From: an uncultured Bacteroides sp.
Lineage (GTDB): Bacteria > Bacteroidota > Bacteroidia > Bacteroidales > Bacteroidaceae
Length of the DNA: 53,669 nt
Assembly (NCBI GenBank): GCA_905197435.1
Contig: CAJJYX010000002.1
Span: forward strand, 1-53,669
Direction: 5' to 3'
Part shown: positions 52,270 through 53,669 of the stretch, piece by piece
How the letters are laid out: the number at the start of each line of letters is the position of its first letter
Numbering within the stretch: position 1 is the first letter of the stretch
The notes under the pieces: model-generated
The model's input: only the letters and a program-made list of their open reading frames with translations
What the model was told of the DNA's origin: nothing
Databases searched by the model: none
Position numbers and translations under genes: made by a program

Positions 52270-52314
52270 AAAGAACAAACCCGCGAGACATTTTGCTTCA
52301 CAAGTTTGTTCTTT
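52270..52314 (-). terminator. Hairpin after the small ribosomal gene
   Basis: 11-bp perfect stem AAAGAACAAAC / GTTTGTTCTTT with a 23-nt loop, 23 nt past the stop of the 30-residue gene. It may terminate the HU transcript or partly attenuate read-through into rng. Confidence 0.55.
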
Positions 52315-52336
52315 ATTTTGTCCTTCAGACTAAAAA

Positions 52337-52429
52337 TTACTTTTTGCTTTTATGTCTGTTCTTTCTTAGTCTTTTTTTCCGCTTGTGTGTAGACATTTTA
52401 TGTCTTTTTTTCTTCTTTCCGCTTGGCAT
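52337..52429 (-). CDS. 30-residue basic ribosomal protein (AURKAIP1/COX24-domain, bS22/mS38-like)
   Basis: A 30-codon gene starting MPSGKKKKRHKM and ending RKNRHKSKK before TAA; more than half of its residues are Lys, Arg or His. The core KMSTHKRKKRLRKNRHK matches the COX24/mS38 motif (KxxxHKxxKRxRxxRxK) of small-subunit proteins located near the decoding centre. It lies 35 nt after the HU gene, on the same strand, and is likely co-transcribed with it. Such tiny genes are often missed in annotation. Confidence 0.88.
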   Translation of the reverse strand: MPSGKKKKRHKMSTHKRKKRLRKNRHKSKK

Positions 52430-52464
52430 AGCTTCAAAATTTTACGGGTTAATACTATTGTTTA

Positions 52465-52740
52465 TTATTTTTTCACAGCAATGGTGAATGTCTTAGCAGG
52501 TTTAAAAGCCGGAATGTTGTGTTCCGGAATGATAATCGTAGTATTCTTGGAGATGTTACGAGCAGTTTTCTGAGCTCTTTTCTTCACCACAAAACTACCA
52601 AACCCGCGGAGGTAAACATTTTCATCTTTGGATAAAGATGCCTTTACTGCATCCATGAATGCTTCAACGGTTGTAAGTACGGTTGTCTTATCAATTCCGG
52701 TGTTCTTTGTAATTTCGTTTACAATATCAGCTTTAGTCAT
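52465..52740 (-). CDS. HU-family DNA-binding protein
   Basis: 91-residue nucleoid protein of the HU/IHF fold: MTKADIVNEITKNTGIDKTTV at the start, the signature RGFGSFVVKKRAQKTARN near residues 45-62, and the DNA-clasping arm with IPEHNIPAFKPAKTF. It binds and bends DNA as a dimer. A -7 box lies 52 nt upstream and the small ribosomal gene follows. Confidence 0.96.
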   Translation of the reverse strand: MTKADIVNEITKNTGIDKTTVLTTVEAFMDAVKASLSKDENVYLRGFGSFVVKKRAQKTARNISKNTTIIIPEHNIPAFKPAKTFTIAVKK

Positions 52741-52791
52741 TTTTCTTTAAAAAAAATATTATTACTATAGTTTTCCTAATTTTTTGGACTG

Positions 52792-52799
52792 CAAATATA
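52792..52799 (-). promoter_or_regulatory. -7 box of the HU promoter
   Basis: TATATTTG on the minus strand matches TAnnTTTG, 52 nt before the HU ATG. The -33 region is only a partial match. Confidence 0.55.
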
Positions 52800-52884
52800 T
52801 AGCTTTTCCGTGGCTCTAAAAAATATATTTCGGACAATTTTCTAAAAAAGTCCAAGCATTAAGTTTTGTTAGATTGAAAATCTG

Positions 52885-52892
52885 TATTTTTG
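52885..52892 (+). promoter_or_regulatory. -7 box of the mutY promoter
   Basis: TATTTTTG matches TAnnTTTG, 36 nt before the first ATG; a TTTG 16 nt further upstream may be the -33 element with short spacing. Confidence 0.5.
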
Positions 52893-52927
52893 TTCTTCCG
52901 AAAAATAAGGTGCGCTCTTTTGTAAAT

Positions 52928-53669
52928 ATGGACTTTGAGATGAATATATTGACTGAAACTTTGCTGGATTGGTATGCGGATAACAAACGTGATTTGCCTT
53001 GGAGAGATACTGCTGATCCTTATCGGATATGGATTTCCGAGATTATTTTGCAGCAGACGAGAGTTGTGCAGGGATATGAGTATTTCCTTCGCTTTATTCG
53101 TCGTTTTCCTGATGTGGAAACTTTGGCTGCGGCTTCAGAAGATGAGGTTCTGAAGTACTGGCAAGGGTTGGGATATTATTCTCGTGCCCGTAATTTGCAT
53201 GCGGCAGCCAAGAGCATGAACGGTAAGTTTCCGGCAAGTTATCAGGAAGTGCGTGCTTTGAAAGGTGTGGGCGATTATACGGCTGCTGCCATTTGTTCCA
53301 TTGCCTATAATATGCCGTATGCGGTGGTGGACGGAAATGTTTATCGCGTACTTTCCCGCTATTGGGGCGTTGATACTCCCATTGATTCAACGGAAGGAAA
53401 GAGGTTTTTTGCAGTTTTGGCCGATGAGATGCTTGATAAATCCCGACCTGCGATTTATAACCAAGCTATTATGGATTTTGGAGCTGTTCAGTGTACACCG
53501 CAGGCTCCTGATTGTATGTTTTGCCCTTTGGCCGATAGCTGCACAGCTTTATCGAAAGGCTTGGTGATGCAGCTTCCGGTGAAGCGGCATAAGACAAAAA
53601 CATCCAACCGTTATTTTAATTATATATATGTACGCATGGGCGCGTGTACCTTTATACATAAGCGGACGG
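52928..53669 (+). CDS. mutY: A/G-specific adenine glycosylase, 3' end outside window
   Basis: 247 codons are visible from the ATG at 52928 (MDFEMNILTETLLDWYADN; the ATG at 52940 is an alternative), and the frame stays open to the window end. The protein removes adenine mispaired with 8-oxoguanine. Visible features are DLPWRDTADPYRIWISEI with LQQTRV near residue 45, the helix-hairpin-helix ALKGVGDYTAAAICSIAY near 115 with the catalytic Asp in VVDGNVYRV, and the 4Fe-4S cluster C-x6-C-x2-C-x5-C in CTPQAPDCMFCPLADSC. The start of the C-terminal NUDIX-like domain is reached. It is divergent from HU. Confidence 0.96.
   Translation, partial: MDFEMNILTETLLDWYADNKRDLPWRDTADPYRIWISEIILQQTRVVQGYEYFLRFIRRFPDVETLAAASEDEVLKYWQGLGYYSRARNLHAAAKSMNGKFPASYQEVRALKGVGDYTAAAICSIAYNMPYAVVDGNVYRVLSRYWGVDTPIDSTEGKRFFAVLADEMLDKSRPAIYNQAIMDFGAVQCTPQAPDCMFCPLADSCTALSKGLVMQLPVKRHKTKTSNRYFNYIYVRMGACTFIHKRT

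Noticed and set aside
1..53669. CRISPR arrays, tRNA and rRNA genes
   Set aside because: I found no regularly spaced repeats with unique spacers, no cloverleaf-like sequences and no rRNA segments on reading both strands by eye; a tRNAscan or Infernal run would settle it.

Overview
The window looks like a chromosomal segment of a gut Bacteroides (Bacteroidota). The evidence is SusC/SusD pairs, a hybrid two-component regulator, a SusA-like neopullulanase, aldolase and ribosomal genes of Bacteroides type, an inositol-lipid cluster, and promoters with the Bacteroides -7 box TAnnTTTG (clearest upstream of rpmE2, fba, mutY, HU and ino1). The species cannot be fixed from the sequence alone. The first gene (pepT) and the last gene (mutY) are cut by the window ends.

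Layout. 1-6795 is housekeeping: pepT, gcvT, an M48-type protein whose zinc motif is altered, type B ribosomal protein L31, a secreted EEP-fold hydrolase and class II fructose-bisphosphate aldolase, several with clear terminators. 6816-26430 is an accessory island that is visibly decaying. It starts with a broken radical SAM/SPASM maturase joined to the N-terminal stub of an IS1595-type transposase. Next comes a polysaccharide utilisation locus read leftward: susC, susD, two GH3 glucosidases and a lipoprotein with a toroid-like domain. A divergent HTCS regulator follows, then a TonB-receptor pseudogene and a cluster of unexplained palindromes. The SusC gene carries a -2 frameshift in a short TG repeat. 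A dead IS4-family element with a 9-bp target duplication has landed immediately in front of the susC start codon, between the gene and its regulator.

26441-34551 holds a stand-alone susA, a TPR protein and a five-gene operon for methylmalonyl-CoA epimerase and the Na+-pumping methylmalonyl-CoA decarboxylase (succinate to propionate). 34688-39186 is a regulatory module: tolC behind a textbook sigma-54 promoter with palindromic upstream sites, then an NtrC-type response regulator and its membrane kinase. 39183-42577 encodes an aspartate 4-decarboxylase and an AspT-type aspartate:alanine antiporter, a decarboxylation-driven proton-motive pair. 42764-45301 is a large DUF5686 outer-membrane protein.

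45402-50575 is a co-directional run for inositol lipids: myo-inositol-phosphate synthase, a PgpA-type phosphatase, a GtrA membrane protein, a CDP-alcohol phosphatidyltransferase and an Aur1-like PAP2 enzyme, ending with an iron alcohol dehydrogenase. 50655-52740 (minus) holds RNase G, a 30-residue very basic ribosomal protein and an HU protein. mutY starts divergently at 52928.

I saw no tRNA, rRNA or CRISPR array. The most interesting items are the IS4 insertion and frameshift that jointly cripple the PUL, the unassigned toroid lipoprotein, the 21-bp direct repeats upstream of the HTCS, the sigma-54 promoter of tolC, the CExxH metalloprotease and the palindrome cluster at 26016-26368.
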